Source: Bacillus sp. NP157 (GTDB lineage Bacteria > Pseudomonadota > Gammaproteobacteria > Xanthomonadales > Rhodanobacteraceae). Taken from it: a DNA stretch of 64,000 bases. The notes below the pieces were generated by a model. The model ran no database searches. It saw only the letters and a program-made list of their open reading frames with translations, and had not been told where the DNA came from. The stretch's first letter is position 1; every line of letters starts with the position of its first letter. Location: NCBI GenBank assembly GCA_018889975.1, contig CP076546.1:2728001-2792000 (forward strand), read 5' to 3'. Position numbers and translations under genes: made by a program. Below are positions 37,218-47,053 of the stretch, piece after piece.

Positions 37218-37360
37218 CGACGCACCCGCCCTGTCTTCGTATCGAGCTAGCTTATCGGCACGGGGCCCACCGGTCTTTAGCCGGGGCATCCCGGGATGCC
37301 GGGGCGGCCGCCCGCGTCACGACTTTTTCTGCGCGGCGCGGCTAAACTAACGCCTCGCAA

Positions 37361-37597
37361 ATGTTTCGCAGTCAGGGGATCCAGGCCGTGCAGGCACGCA
37401 ATTTCGAAGTATCCGTGGTCCACCCGAACGGCAAGGCCGCCATCGAGATCGTCTTCAACGAAAAGATCCACGGGCTGTCCGGCGACACCCTGTGGCTGTC
37501 GCTGGAGGAAGGGGTAGGCATCGACGACGCGGAAGCCCTGCGCGCCCTGCTGGAGCGCGTCGGCCACCGCCTGACCGTGACTAACGTACGCTCCTGA
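37361..37597 (+). CDS. Small conserved-looking protein of unknown function
   Basis: The frame encodes up to 78 residues, with an acidic predicted alpha/beta fold (NFEVSVVHPNGKAAIEIVFNE, DDAEALRALLERVG). There is no signal or membrane segment. Two starts are possible: the ATG at 37361 or a GTG at 37388, which has AGGGG-type purines upstream and gives 69 residues. Its 3' end overlaps the convergent membrane-protein gene by 17 bases. I do not recognise a family. Confidence 0.6.
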   Translation: MFRSQGIQAVQARNFEVSVVHPNGKAAIEIVFNEKIHGLSGDTLWLSLEEGVGIDDAEALRALLERVGHRLTVTNVRS

Positions 37598-38006
37598 CGC
37601 GTACCGACGGGGTATCCACCACGGCCACCTGCAGCGGTACCAGGCGGGGCGCCAGCTGGTGGTTCACCCCGTGCAGCTTGCCGCATCCCAGGCAGGGCTT
37701 GACCCGGCCAAGTCCGCCGCGGCGCATCCGCGCCGGCGCAAGCAGGCACCCGCAGACGTAACACGACGCCAGCGCGCCACGCTCCCACAGGCGCACCCGC
37801 AGCGCCTGCATGCCGGTGATGGCGAGGCCCGCGGAAACGCCCGCGGCAAGGAGCCAGCCGGGCAGGTTCGAGTAGAGGGAAAGGGTACCCAGTTCGCCCG
37901 GGACTTCCTGGACGGCCTTCATCGCGGCCGCGGCCAGCGCGCCGACGCCCATGGCCAGGAGGCCCGGCGTGAACATGCGACGATACATGCGACCTGCGTA
38001 AGACAT
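37581..38006 (-). CDS. Small membrane protein with a cysteine-rich zinc-ribbon-like tail
   Basis: The 141-residue protein has two hydrophobic segments (about 14-32 and 48-66) and then the cysteine set CYVCGC and CLGCGK separated by about 20 residues, a likely zinc ribbon facing the cytoplasm. GGGAGGGGG lies just before the ATG. The function is unknown. Confidence 0.6.
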   Translation of the reverse strand: MSYAGRMYRRMFTPGLLAMGVGALAAAAMKAVQEVPGELGTLSLYSNLPGWLLAAGVSAGLAITGMQALRVRLWERGALASCYVCGCLLAPARMRRGGLGRVKPCLGCGKLHGVNHQLAPRLVPLQVAVVDTPSVRVRSVR

Positions 38007-38110
38007 GACGTTCCCCCTCCCCTGGCCGGCGCACCCGGCAAGGGAAGGTTGTCCGGCGGCGGGTCTACCCGCCGTGAACGGAAAACGGGTAACCGTTTCC
38101 GGAGCGAGGC

Positions 38111-41100
38111 TCAGAAGGTCATGTTGAGCGAAAGCCGCCCGCCGTGGTCGGATGCCCTGCCCGCGAACTGCCCGGTGTAGCTGGCATCGAGGCGCAGCGT
38201 CGGCGCCAGTCGCACGACCATGCCGGCCTCCAGGATGCCGGCGCTGCGCGCAAGCGGCGCTCCGGATACCGTGAACGCGGGCCCGCCTTCGGCGAGCCGC
38301 ATGCGTGCCTGCGGGGTGGTGTCGCCCCAGGCGCGTTGCCACGCCACGGTCGCCTGCAGGCTATACATGCCGCCGTCGTCGATGCCGGAACCCAGGTGGG
38401 CACCGAGCCGGCCGGTGGTGGCCCTGGCATCGTCGCTACCCACGACCAGCGCGCCCAGCCCGCCGCGCTCGGTCGCCCTGTCGCCGTCCCAGTGGACCAT
38501 GGCCGCCTGCACGAACGGTTCGGCGCTGAAGTACTGCCCCGACGCCGGTGCGTAACCTAGCTCGACGAAGCCCTGGGTGGTGTTGGCATCGCGGCTCGCA
38601 TAAGTGCGTGCGGAATCCGCGCCGAGGTCGACGTCCCGACGGGTGTCGATGCCGTGGTGTGCCTGCACCACGCCGCCCGAGAGGCGCACGCGGTCCATCC
38701 GCAGGTCACCGTACAGGCCGAAGTGGTTGCTGCGGACATCCGCCGAGCCACCGGCGCCGCGTTCGTGCACGTGCTCCTGCGCATGTCCCAACAAGGCGCC
38801 GACGCGACCGTCGTCACCGACGGCCAGGTCCGCGCCGAGCAGGACGCCGCTGCCGCTGGCGTCGACCTTCGCGGCATTGGCATTACCGTCGTAGTCGGCT
38901 TCGCGGCCGAGCACGCTGAGCCAGGTCGATACATGGCCGTCATCGGCCCGCCCGCTTCCCGGCAGGTCGCCATCGAGCAGGTGGCGGTTCACCGCATCGC
39001 GTACCTGGCGCTGGCTATCCATCACCACGCCCTTCGCCGCGGCATGCACTTCGCCCGACAGCGAGTTGAAAGCGCTGCGCGCCGCGACCGCATCCAGGGT
39101 GACGAGGCGATCGTAGACGGCGTGGCCCGCGCCCAGCGCGCCGGCGGCCACGGCCACGGCCCGCTGGTTCGGCGTGGCGGCCGCCTCTTCGAGGGCGGCG
39201 GCATTGCGTTGCAGGATGAAGCTGATGCTGCCGGTATCGCTGTAAGCCACCAGCAGGTTGAGGAAGGCGAAGTTGCCGTTGATCGAGGCGAAGGTGCCGG
39301 TAACGCCGCCGGCAGCGGTGAGCACGTCGTACTTCTGCCCGGCGACCCATGCGGCGGCCTGCGCATCGACGACGAGGCGCGCGCCCTGGGCGATGCTGAC
39401 ATGGCCACCCACGGCGAGCCGGCTGGCACTGCTGTCGGTGCCGCTGATCATCAGCGTGCTGTCGCTGGCGAAATCGACGTTGCCCTTCACGGTCAGCGTG
39501 CCCGGCAACGCGTATGCCATCTGGAATCCGGGGACGATGTAACCGTGCGTCGCCACGTTGCCGAGCACCGTGCCCGCACCGGAAAGACGGGCACCGGCCG
39601 CCACCTGGACATCGCCGCCGAGCGCGCCCGTCGGGCCACTGCCGGGCGTAAAGCTGCCGACTTCCAGTCCACCGGCCTGCACCTGGGTCACGCCGGTGAA
39701 GCCGCTCTGCCCGTCGAAACCGAGGATGCCGTTGCCGGTTTTCACGAACAGGCCCGAGCCCGAGGTGGCGCCCAGGGTGTTGCGGTTGAAGGCCTGGTCA
39801 AACACCACGGTTGCGTCGTCGTGGATGTCGCCCTCGATCGTCAGGGCGTCCCCGCGCACCGTGCCCGCGCTTACCGTCAGCGGACCGTGCCATCCCTGCT
39901 GGCCGACGATCGCCAGCGTGCCGTCGCCGCCCTTGGCCAGCGGCAAACCCGTGCCGGTGACGTTGTCGGTGTCCAGCGTGAAGGTGTTCGATGGATCGCT
40001 GACATCGATGCCGCCACCCGGTCCTGGCTGGCCGTCCAGGGTGAAGAAGATATGGCGCCGCGTGCCCTGGTAGGTCGTCCCATCCACGCGCAACGCGCCG
40101 CCGTTGACCAGGTACAGGTCGGTGCCCGCTTGCCCAAGGGCGGCATCGTCGGCGACGGCCAGCGTACCGCCGGTCACCATCGTCGGCCCGGTGTACGTAT
40201 TCGCCGCGGTGAGCACGAGGGTGCCCTCGTCCGCCTTGACCAGGCTGCCATAGCCCTGCAACTGGCTTTCGATCGTGGCGGTCATCGATCGCCCCGCGGC
40301 ACTACCGTCGCCCACGCGGATCGTCGTGCTCCCCGGTCCAGCGAGGTCGAACATCAACGGATCACCCTTGACCACGTAGCCGTCGCTCGCGAACTGCATG
40401 CCCTGGGTGATGATGCCGGCGTACTGCGAGGCATCGACGGTGACCGTCCCCGGCGCACCGGCGAAGATGGCGAAGCCCGGGTTGGGTGACATGCCGAGCG
40501 TGACGGTGCCCTGGGCATCCGTCCAGGTCGGCGATATGTTGGTCCACGTACCCGACCCGCCGCCGTGGACGGCGCCGTGGGCAAGTCCGTTCGCGTTCCA
40601 GAACTGCAGCGTCAAGCCCTGGGTGTCGTAGAGGTCCATGCGTTTGTTGGCAAGGTCGGTCGCCAGCCACATCTGCGTGCCGGCCGGCTGCGCGGCCAGG
40701 TAGAGCTGGCCCGCCGATTCGTCGAGCTGGCCGCCCCAGGAGAGGATGCGGTAAAGGCCGGCGCCCATGTTGCCGGCGTTGGTTACCGAGAGCGCGACGT
40801 CGCCTTCGAAGCGGACGTCGCCGTCCACCTGCACCGCATCGGCGTGCCCCGGCGTGGCGAAGTTCGCGCCAGGCGCGCCGACGTCGAGCTGCAGCTGGCT
40901 CTGGTCCTGCATCAGCAACGAGCCGACGCGTAGCGTGCCGATGCCGTCGCCTGGGGCGAGATTGCCGAACGATTCGACGCTGACCGCGCCCGCGATGCGG
41001 CCACTGCCGCCCAGCGTCGCATATGCTCCCACCGATACCGGGCCGTCCTGCAGCGCCGTACCATGCGCCGCGTCGCCCACCAGCAACGTGCCACGCGCCA

Positions 41101-42964
41101 CGCGCACGCCAAGCTCATTGCTACCGTGTCCATCCAACACTAGCGTGCCCTTGCCCGACTGCGTCACGCGGCCCGAGCCCGAGATGTCGCCCGCGAAGAC
41201 GGTGCGATCGCTGCGATTGAAAAACACGCTGCCGTCGGACCACAGGTTGCCCGACATCGAGCCGTGCGTGCCGCCATCGCCGATGGTGAGCTGGCTGTCG
41301 TGGACCTCGGTGGTGAGCGACACGACATCGCCGAGCACGGTGTAACCCCATGCGGCGAAATCGCCGCGGCCCCACAGGCCGAGGAACGAGGTAGTGGTGA
41401 TCGTGCCCAGGCGCGTCGCCACGGGCGCGGCGGCGTAGGACACGATGTCACCCTTGAGGTTCACCGTGCCGCCCACGCTGTTCGACTGCAGGGCGTACTC
41501 GGTGGATCCCGGGGCAAGGTTGATCGTGCTGGCACCGGCGTCGATCGTGAGGTCGCCGCCCACCGTCACGCCGCTCACCAGATCCATGCCCACGCCCGCG
41601 CCGGCCGTGACCGAAAGATCGCCGTTGACGACGAGGTTGCTGCCCAGGGTGACAAGGTCGGCCGATGTCGCCGTGACGTTGCGCGCGGTCAGCTGGCCGA
41701 GGGTGATGGCGGCCGTCGAGGCAACCGACAGGTCACGCACGCGTCCACCGATGTTTCCGAACACGTTGCCGGCCGCCGTCGCATCCACGTCGTGGTCGGC
41801 GCTGTCGAGGAACAGGCGTCCACTGAGCACGACGTTGCCGAGGTGGCTGTCCTGCGCATTGTTGAGGAAGAAGTCGCCCGCGCTGAGGTGGTCGAAGCTG
41901 CCGATATGGTTGTTGCCGCCACTGAAGCCCAGCGGACCCTGCACGTCGCCCGTCACCGTGTTGGCGACGACCCCACCGGGTCCGAAGAAGGCACCCGCCA
42001 CGTCGGTCGCGTGCAACGACAGGCGGTCGGCGTTGATCGCGCCCTGTGCCTGGATCGACTGGCCGGCGAGGCTGATGTCGCCGCTCGTGGACAGTGACCC
42101 GGCGCTGCCCGTATTGACCGAGCGATCGGACGACAGGGCGATGTTGCCGACGGCGGCAAGCGGTGCCTGGACCCACAACACGTCGTGCGCGGCGAAGCTT
42201 GCGTCCGCCGCGGCATTCACGCTGCCCTTCACCCATAGGGCGCCGCCGCTGCGGATGTCGAGCGTGCCGCCCGCGGCGGATAGCGTCGATCCGGCGATCT
42301 GCGAATCCGCGTTGGATGCGTCGTGCGTGCCGTCCGCCAGCAGGTGCGGCGTGACGCTGTCGACCACGTCGAGGGTCGAGAGGGGGCCTCCCGCGGTGAC
42401 GTGGAGCGTGCCGGCAAGCGCGGGCGTGGCCGCGCTGACGTCGACACGGCCGGCCACTTCCAGGTAGGCGTCGCTTTGCAGCCACACATCGCCACCCTGT
42501 GCCGCTCCCGTGGCGTGCACGTCGATGGCGGCGTCGGGCGCGATGCCAAGGCCCTGGCCGGCATGCAGGCGCAGCGTGCCGCCGGGCGCGCCGTAGCTGC
42601 CACCCAGCAGGATCGCCTGGCTGTTTTCGAGAGTGACGTCGCCACTTCCTTGCCAGGTGCCGTCGAGCAGCGATGCCTGGCCGCTGAGGTCGTGGTGCAC
42701 GCTGGTGCCGCCCGCCGGGACGTTGAACACCACGCTGCCACCCGGGCCGATCGAGAACGAGGTCCAGTCCACCTCGGCGGCAGCGTCCGGCTGGTTCATG
42801 ACCAGGCTGTCGCCATCGAAAACGAAGGTGGGGTTGCCGGTCGAGGCGACGGGGCCGGTGGGTAGCGCGGCGGTGGCGAGGGCGCTGGCCGGCAAGGCGA
42901 TGGCGACGGCGATGGCGGCGGCAAGCGCGCGCCGCGCGCAAAGGCGCGTGGTCGAACGGTTCAT
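38111..42964 (-). CDS. Autotransporter with a haemagglutinin-like N-terminal domain
   Basis: The 1617-residue surface protein has a long signal peptide (about 1-32). The N-terminal region (FVFDGDSLVMNQPDAAAEVDWTSF, GGSVVFNVP) resembles FHA/TpsA secretion domains. A very long Gly/Ser/Asp-rich beta-helix passenger follows, with autotransporter-associated strands (GTLVLTAANTYTGPTMVTGGTLAV, GDGTLAIVGQQGWHGPLTVSAGT). The last ~280 residues form an autotransporter beta-barrel ending in aromatic Phe (SLNMTF). It should export its own passenger (type Va). The cysteine content is very low. It is likely an adhesin; the ligand is unknown. No TpsB gene is adjacent. Confidence 0.88.
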   Translation of the reverse strand: MNRSTTRLCARRALAAAIAVAIALPASALATAALPTGPVASTGNPTFVFDGDSLVMNQPDAAAEVDWTSFSIGPGGSVVFNVPAGGTSVHHDLSGQASLLDGTWQGSGDVTLENSQAILLGGSYGAPGGTLRLHAGQGLGIAPDAAIDVHATGAAQGGDVWLQSDAYLEVAGRVDVSAATPALAGTLHVTAGGPLSTLDVVDSVTPHLLADGTHDASNADSQIAGSTLSAAGGTLDIRSGGALWVKGSVNAAADASFAAHDVLWVQAPLAAVGNIALSSDRSVNTGSAGSLSTSGDISLAGQSIQAQGAINADRLSLHATDVAGAFFGPGGVVANTVTGDVQGPLGFSGGNNHIGSFDHLSAGDFFLNNAQDSHLGNVVLSGRLFLDSADHDVDATAAGNVFGNIGGRVRDLSVASTAAITLGQLTARNVTATSADLVTLGSNLVVNGDLSVTAGAGVGMDLVSGVTVGGDLTIDAGASTINLAPGSTEYALQSNSVGGTVNLKGDIVSYAAAPVATRLGTITTTSFLGLWGRGDFAAWGYTVLGDVVSLTTEVHDSQLTIGDGGTHGSMSGNLWSDGSVFFNRSDRTVFAGDISGSGRVTQSGKGTLVLDGHGSNELGVRVARGTLLVGDAAHGTALQDGPVSVGAYATLGGSGRIAGAVSVESFGNLAPGDGIGTLRVGSLLMQDQSQLQLDVGAPGANFATPGHADAVQVDGDVRFEGDVALSVTNAGNMGAGLYRILSWGGQLDESAGQLYLAAQPAGTQMWLATDLANKRMDLYDTQGLTLQFWNANGLAHGAVHGGGSGTWTNISPTWTDAQGTVTLGMSPNPGFAIFAGAPGTVTVDASQYAGIITQGMQFASDGYVVKGDPLMFDLAGPGSTTIRVGDGSAAGRSMTATIESQLQGYGSLVKADEGTLVLTAANTYTGPTMVTGGTLAVADDAALGQAGTDLYLVNGGALRVDGTTYQGTRRHIFFTLDGQPGPGGGIDVSDPSNTFTLDTDNVTGTGLPLAKGGDGTLAIVGQQGWHGPLTVSAGTVRGDALTIEGDIHDDATVVFDQAFNRNTLGATSGSGLFVKTGNGILGFDGQSGFTGVTQVQAGGLEVGSFTPGSGPTGALGGDVQVAAGARLSGAGTVLGNVATHGYIVPGFQMAYALPGTLTVKGNVDFASDSTLMISGTDSSASRLAVGGHVSIAQGARLVVDAQAAAWVAGQKYDVLTAAGGVTGTFASINGNFAFLNLLVAYSDTGSISFILQRNAAALEEAAATPNQRAVAVAAGALGAGHAVYDRLVTLDAVAARSAFNSLSGEVHAAAKGVVMDSQRQVRDAVNRHLLDGDLPGSGRADDGHVSTWLSVLGREADYDGNANAAKVDASGSGVLLGADLAVGDDGRVGALLGHAQEHVHERGAGGSADVRSNHFGLYGDLRMDRVRLSGGVVQAHHGIDTRRDVDLGADSARTYASRDANTTQGFVELGYAPASGQYFSAEPFVQAAMVHWDGDRATERGGLGALVVGSDDARATTGRLGAHLGSGIDDGGMYSLQATVAWQRAWGDTTPQARMRLAEGGPAFTVSGAPLARSAGILEAGMVVRLAPTLRLDASYTGQFAGRASDHGGRLSLNMTF

Positions 42965-43043
42965 CCTGGTTGTCCCCTGTCCGTCATCCGTGGCGGGGCG
43001 ATCCGCGCCTCCCTGACGGTTCCGGCGCCGACGTTACACCCGG

Positions 43044-43070
43044 CAGCGGGGCGTTGTCATCGCCCCGCTG
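43044..43070. other. Long GC hairpin upstream of the autotransporter gene
   Basis: CAGCGGGGCG and CGCCCCGCTG form a 10-bp perfect stem with a 7-base loop in the 198-base gap between the GH92 and autotransporter genes. There is no T-run on either side. It may help to end the GH operon transcript. Confidence 0.4.
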
Positions 43071-43144
43071 GGTGAGGCTTTGTCGTGCCCCCGCTGGCGG
43101 GCGGTGCCTCGCCGGCGGGGCTTTGTCGGGCCTCGGTGGGTCGG

Positions 43145-43166
43145 TCGCGCGCGGGCGCGCTCCTAC
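43145..43166 (-). repeat. REP-type palindrome supplying the stop of the GH92 gene
   Basis: Reverse copy whose GTAG contains the TAG stop (complement of 43163-43165) of the last gene in the mannoside operon. Confidence 0.85.
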
Positions 43167-45592
43167 AGGGGGGCCCCGAAGGACGGGGGGCGGTCTTCCG
43201 GGGCCTTGCCGTAGGCTTCGTTCGGGGTGGCACCCATCGCGAAGACCAGCGTGCCGCCGGCGGTGATGTCCTTGTGGCTGATCCAGCTCTTCGTCCACGG
43301 CTGGCCGTTCCAGGTCACCGACTGGATGTAAGGCTTGCCGTCACCGTTGCCCTGGGTCTCGATCGTGAGCACCTTGCCGCCACCGACCTGGACCTGGGCG
43401 CGGTCGACGATCGGGCTGCCGAACACGTAGTTCGTGCTGACCGGGTCCACGGCGTAAAGCCCCATCGCGCTCATCACGTACCACGCGCTCATCTGCCCGC
43501 AGTCTTCATTGCCCGGCAGGCCATCCGGCTGCGGCAGGTACATCGTGTCGAGCATCAGGCGGACCTTGGCGGCCGTCTTGTGGTGCGATCCGGTGTACGC
43601 ATACAGGTACGGCATGTGGTGGCACGGCTCGTTGCCGAACGCGCACTGGCCGACCATGCCGGCGATGTCCGGCGGAGCATTGTCGGGCAGCGTCGGGTTG
43701 GCGTTGAACAACGCGTCCAGCTTCTTCTCGAAACCGTCGACGCCACCGAACAGGTCCATGTAGCGATAGAGGTCGTGCTGGTTGAGGAAGGTGGCCTGCC
43801 ACGCATTCGATTCGGTGAAGTCGCGCCACTTCTTCGAATGGCCGATGGCGATCGGGTCGAACGGCTGCAGCCACTGCCCGTCCTCGCCCTTCGGGCGCAT
43901 GAACAGGGTGTCCTTGTCGAACACGTTGCGGTAGTTGCGCGAACGCTCGCGCAGCACCTTCGCCTCGTCGGCGTGGCCCAGGTGCTCGGCCATGCTCGCC
44001 ACTGCCCAGTCGTCGTAGGCGTATTCCAGCGTCTTGCTGACCGCCTCGCCTTCCTTGTCGCTGGGGATGAAGCCGAGCTTGCGGTAGTAACCCAGGCCGA
44101 AGTAATCGTCCTGCATCGCGCGGCGGCGGAACACCGGCCAGCCCTTCTGGTAATCGATGCCAGTGAAGCCCTTGGCCTGCGCTTCGGCGACGACCACGGC
44201 CGAGTGGTAACCGATCATGCAGACCGTTTCGATGCCCTGCAGCGGCCACACCGGCGCACCGCTCGGGCTTTCCACCGCAAGGCGGACGATGCCGTCGACG
44301 AGGTCGGGCACGCGGTCCGGCTGGTACAGCGTGTACAGCGGGTGTGCCGCGCGGTAGGTGTCCCACAGCGAATAGGTGCTGTAGTTGTGCCGGCCTTCCG
44401 GCAGCGTGTGCACGGCCTTGTCCATGCCGCGGTAACGGCCGTCGATGTCGCTGAACACGGTAGGCGCCAGCATCGTGTGGTACAGCGAGCTGTAGAAGGT
44501 GCGCTTGATCTTGTCCGAGCTGCTATCCATCTGGATCTTCGACAGCTCGCCCGCCCACTCGTGCTCGGCCGCGGCGCGCACACCGTCGAAGTCCCACGCG
44601 GCGATCTCGCCATCGAGGTTGCGCATCGCGCCATCGATGTCGACGCCGGAGATGCCCACCTTCACCAGCAGCGGCTCGCTGCTGGCCTTGTCGATGTGCA
44701 CGGCCGCCTTGAGGTGGTTGCCCTTCGCTTCCTTCGTGCCCGCCGGCAGCGCCTTGTCCTCGTCGTACAGCGTGATCGACGAGGCCGGGCGCGACAGCTT
44801 CATCGCGAAGTAGATGACGCGACCCGAGGCCCACTGCCACACGCGGCGGCCACCGACGATGGTGTCGTCGCCGACGATGCGCAGCTCGGCATCGGTGACG
44901 CGGCACGGCTCCTTCGGGTTGTCCTGGTAGCCGTGCGCGAGGTCGAGCAGCAGGTGGGCGTCGCCGGCCTTGCCGAACGTGTAGCGATGGATGCCGGCAC
45001 GCAGCGTGGCGGTGAGTTCGGCGAGGATGTCGTGCTGGGTCAGCTTCACCCGGTAGTAGCCCGGATGCGCCTGCTCGCCGGTGTAATGCGAGCGGTAGCC
45101 CTTCACGCCGGTCTTGTAGCCCTTCGGGGCCTTCTCGCCGCTGGCCTTCTTCGCGTCGAAGCGCGAAACGTAGTTCACACCGTCGTAGTCGCGATCGCCC
45201 GGCTGCAGCAGCACGGGGCCCATCGACGGCATCACCAGGAAGTCGAGCATGTCGGCCGCGCCGGTGCCCGAGAGGTGGGTATGCGAGAAGCCCATGATCG
45301 AACCATCGCCCTGGTGGTAGCCGGACGAACCGTCCCACTCGGCGTTGTAGGTATCGGGGCTGAGCTGGACCATGCCGAACGGCCGGGTCGCACCGGGATA
45401 GGTGTGACCGTGGCCGCCGGTACCGACAAAAACGTCGACGTAGCCCAGGACGCCATCCGGGGCGGTGCCGCCGCCCGCGGATGGCGCTTCGAGGCCGTGC
45501 TTGACGCCACTGGCCAGCGCGGTGAGGGAACCGAGCGGACCGAGTGCCGAGGCGGCGGCCATGCCCTGCAGGAAACGTCGACGTGTGACCAT
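43163..45592 (-). CDS. GH92 alpha-mannosidase
   Basis: The 809-residue exported enzyme belongs to glycoside hydrolase family 92, calcium-dependent exo-alpha-mannosidases, mostly alpha-1,2. A twin-arginine signal (TRRRFLQGM, about 1-28) is present. Family signatures include GTGGHGHTYPGATRPFGMVQLSPDT-like opening residues, FGNEPCHHMPYLY with the likely catalytic Glu, and GNEDCGQMSAWYVMSAMG. GGAG sits eight bases before the ATG. It is the last gene of the operon, 24 bases after GH125, and its TAG stop lies in a REP palindrome. Confidence 0.95.
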   Translation of the reverse strand: MVTRRRFLQGMAAASALGPLGSLTALASGVKHGLEAPSAGGGTAPDGVLGYVDVFVGTGGHGHTYPGATRPFGMVQLSPDTYNAEWDGSSGYHQGDGSIMGFSHTHLSGTGAADMLDFLVMPSMGPVLLQPGDRDYDGVNYVSRFDAKKASGEKAPKGYKTGVKGYRSHYTGEQAHPGYYRVKLTQHDILAELTATLRAGIHRYTFGKAGDAHLLLDLAHGYQDNPKEPCRVTDAELRIVGDDTIVGGRRVWQWASGRVIYFAMKLSRPASSITLYDEDKALPAGTKEAKGNHLKAAVHIDKASSEPLLVKVGISGVDIDGAMRNLDGEIAAWDFDGVRAAAEHEWAGELSKIQMDSSSDKIKRTFYSSLYHTMLAPTVFSDIDGRYRGMDKAVHTLPEGRHNYSTYSLWDTYRAAHPLYTLYQPDRVPDLVDGIVRLAVESPSGAPVWPLQGIETVCMIGYHSAVVVAEAQAKGFTGIDYQKGWPVFRRRAMQDDYFGLGYYRKLGFIPSDKEGEAVSKTLEYAYDDWAVASMAEHLGHADEAKVLRERSRNYRNVFDKDTLFMRPKGEDGQWLQPFDPIAIGHSKKWRDFTESNAWQATFLNQHDLYRYMDLFGGVDGFEKKLDALFNANPTLPDNAPPDIAGMVGQCAFGNEPCHHMPYLYAYTGSHHKTAAKVRLMLDTMYLPQPDGLPGNEDCGQMSAWYVMSAMGLYAVDPVSTNYVFGSPIVDRAQVQVGGGKVLTIETQGNGDGKPYIQSVTWNGQPWTKSWISHKDITAGGTLVFAMGATPNEAYGKAPEDRPPSFGAPL

Positions 45593-45616
45593 GGAAAACT
45601 CCGGCAGGCGGCGGGT

Positions 45617-47053
45617 TTAGACCCGGCGCAGTGATTCAGGATGCTTATCGGCGAGGTGGATGACCAGCTCGCCGAACAAGGTGTTTGCCCAGGCGAACCA
45701 GGCGCGCGTGAAATTCTTCGGGTCGTCCTGGTCGAAGGCTTCGTGCATGAAGCCCGTGCCACCGTGGGTGGTCTTGAGCATGTGCAGGCACTGGCGCTGT
45801 TCGGCCGAGTCGGTGGTGGTGAAGGCCTTCATCATGATCGACATCGGCCAGATGTAACGCAGGCCTTCGTGCGGGCCACCGATGCCTTCGCCGGCCGTGC
45901 CCTTGAAGAAGTACGGGTTCTTGTCGCTCCACGCCAGCGCGCGGGTGCGTGCATAGCGCTTGTCGTAGCCGGTGGTCTCCAGGTACGGCAGCGCGAGCAG
46001 GCTCGGCACGTTGGCATCGTCCATGAACAACTGGTTGCCGTAGCCATCCACCTCGTACGCCCAGTATTCGTCCTGGCCGTTGCGGATGACGCCATGCTGC
46101 TCGACCGCGGCGGCGACTTCGTCGGCCAGTGCATTGCACTCGGCGGCGAACGCCTGGTCGCCATAGAAGGTGCCATGCATCTGCGCGATGCGGCGCAGGG
46201 TCACGACGGCGAACAGGTTGCCCGGGATGTTGAACGGCAGCGAGGTCGCGTCGTCCGACGGGCGGAACTCCTGGACGATCATGCCCACCGGCTTCGCCGG
46301 CGGCCCGAAGCCGTGCAGGATCTGGCTGTCGGTGGGGTTCAGTGCGGGACGCTGGAAGTGGTAGGGGCCGAGGCCGTTCTTGCGCTGCTGCTCGCGGAAG
46401 GTCTGCACGACCAGCTTCGTGGCGGCGCGCCAGCTATCGTCGAACGGTTCGCGATCGCCCGTGGCCTGCCAGTAACCGTGCGCGAGGCGCACCGGGTAGC
46501 ACAGCGAATCGATTTCCCACTTGCGCTCGGCCACGCCGGGCTTCATGTCGGTCTGGTCGGCCTGCGACCAGTCCATGTTGCTCTTTGCCTTCGGGTCCGG
46601 CATGAAGGCGTTCGCGTAGGGATCGATGGTGATGCAGCGTGCCTGGCGGCGGATCAGGCCGCGGAACAGCTTGCGCAGTGCCTCGTCCTTCGCCACCAGC
46701 GGCAGGTAGGGCCACACCTGCGCCGACGAATCGCGCAGCCACATCGCATCGATGTCGCCGGTGACCACGAAGGTATCCTCGAAGCCGTCGAGCTTGCCGA
46801 CCTCGACCGTGGTGTCCAGCGTGTTCGGGAAGCAGTTCTCGAACAGCCAGGCAAGCTCGGGGTCGGCGATCTTCTTCTTCGTCGACGCGATGAGCTTTTC
46901 CACGGATTCGCTGGTGAACTTGCGCTTGCCGACGGGCGGCCGCTTGCTCTCGAAGCGCGGCGCGGCCAGGGCGGAGGTGCTGATGCCACCGGCCATGGCC
47001 AGTCCGGGTGCCATGGACAGCCACTTGATGATGTTGCGACGGCTCGGGTTCAC
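45617..47053 (-). CDS. GH125 exo-alpha-1,6-mannosidase
   Basis: The 478-residue enzyme belongs to family GH125 (inverting exo-alpha-1,6-mannosidases). It carries a twin-arginine-like signal (SRRNIIKWLSMAPGLAMAGG), the active-site stretch VTGDIDAMWLRDSSAQVWPYL and SLCYPVRLAHGYWQATGD. It overlaps the GH2 gene by four bases and precedes GH92. Together these would strip alpha-1,6 and alpha-1,2 mannose from N-glycans or yeast-type mannan. Confidence 0.93.
   Translation of the reverse strand: MNPSRRNIIKWLSMAPGLAMAGGISTSALAAPRFESKRPPVGKRKFTSESVEKLIASTKKKIADPELAWLFENCFPNTLDTTVEVGKLDGFEDTFVVTGDIDAMWLRDSSAQVWPYLPLVAKDEALRKLFRGLIRRQARCITIDPYANAFMPDPKAKSNMDWSQADQTDMKPGVAERKWEIDSLCYPVRLAHGYWQATGDREPFDDSWRAATKLVVQTFREQQRKNGLGPYHFQRPALNPTDSQILHGFGPPAKPVGMIVQEFRPSDDATSLPFNIPGNLFAVVTLRRIAQMHGTFYGDQAFAAECNALADEVAAAVEQHGVIRNGQDEYWAYEVDGYGNQLFMDDANVPSLLALPYLETTGYDKRYARTRALAWSDKNPYFFKGTAGEGIGGPHEGLRYIWPMSIMMKAFTTTDSAEQRQCLHMLKTTHGGTGFMHEAFDQDDPKNFTRAWFAWANTLFGELVIHLADKHPESLRRV

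Noticed and set aside
42965-43162. A canonical terminator for the GH92 gene
   Set aside because: The 10-bp hairpin at 43044-43070 has no T-run on either strand, so I list it only as a hairpin.
43085-45634. An 849-codon open frame on the plus strand opposite GH92
   Set aside because: It is an antisense shadow of a clear glycoside hydrolase and starts inside a REP region.
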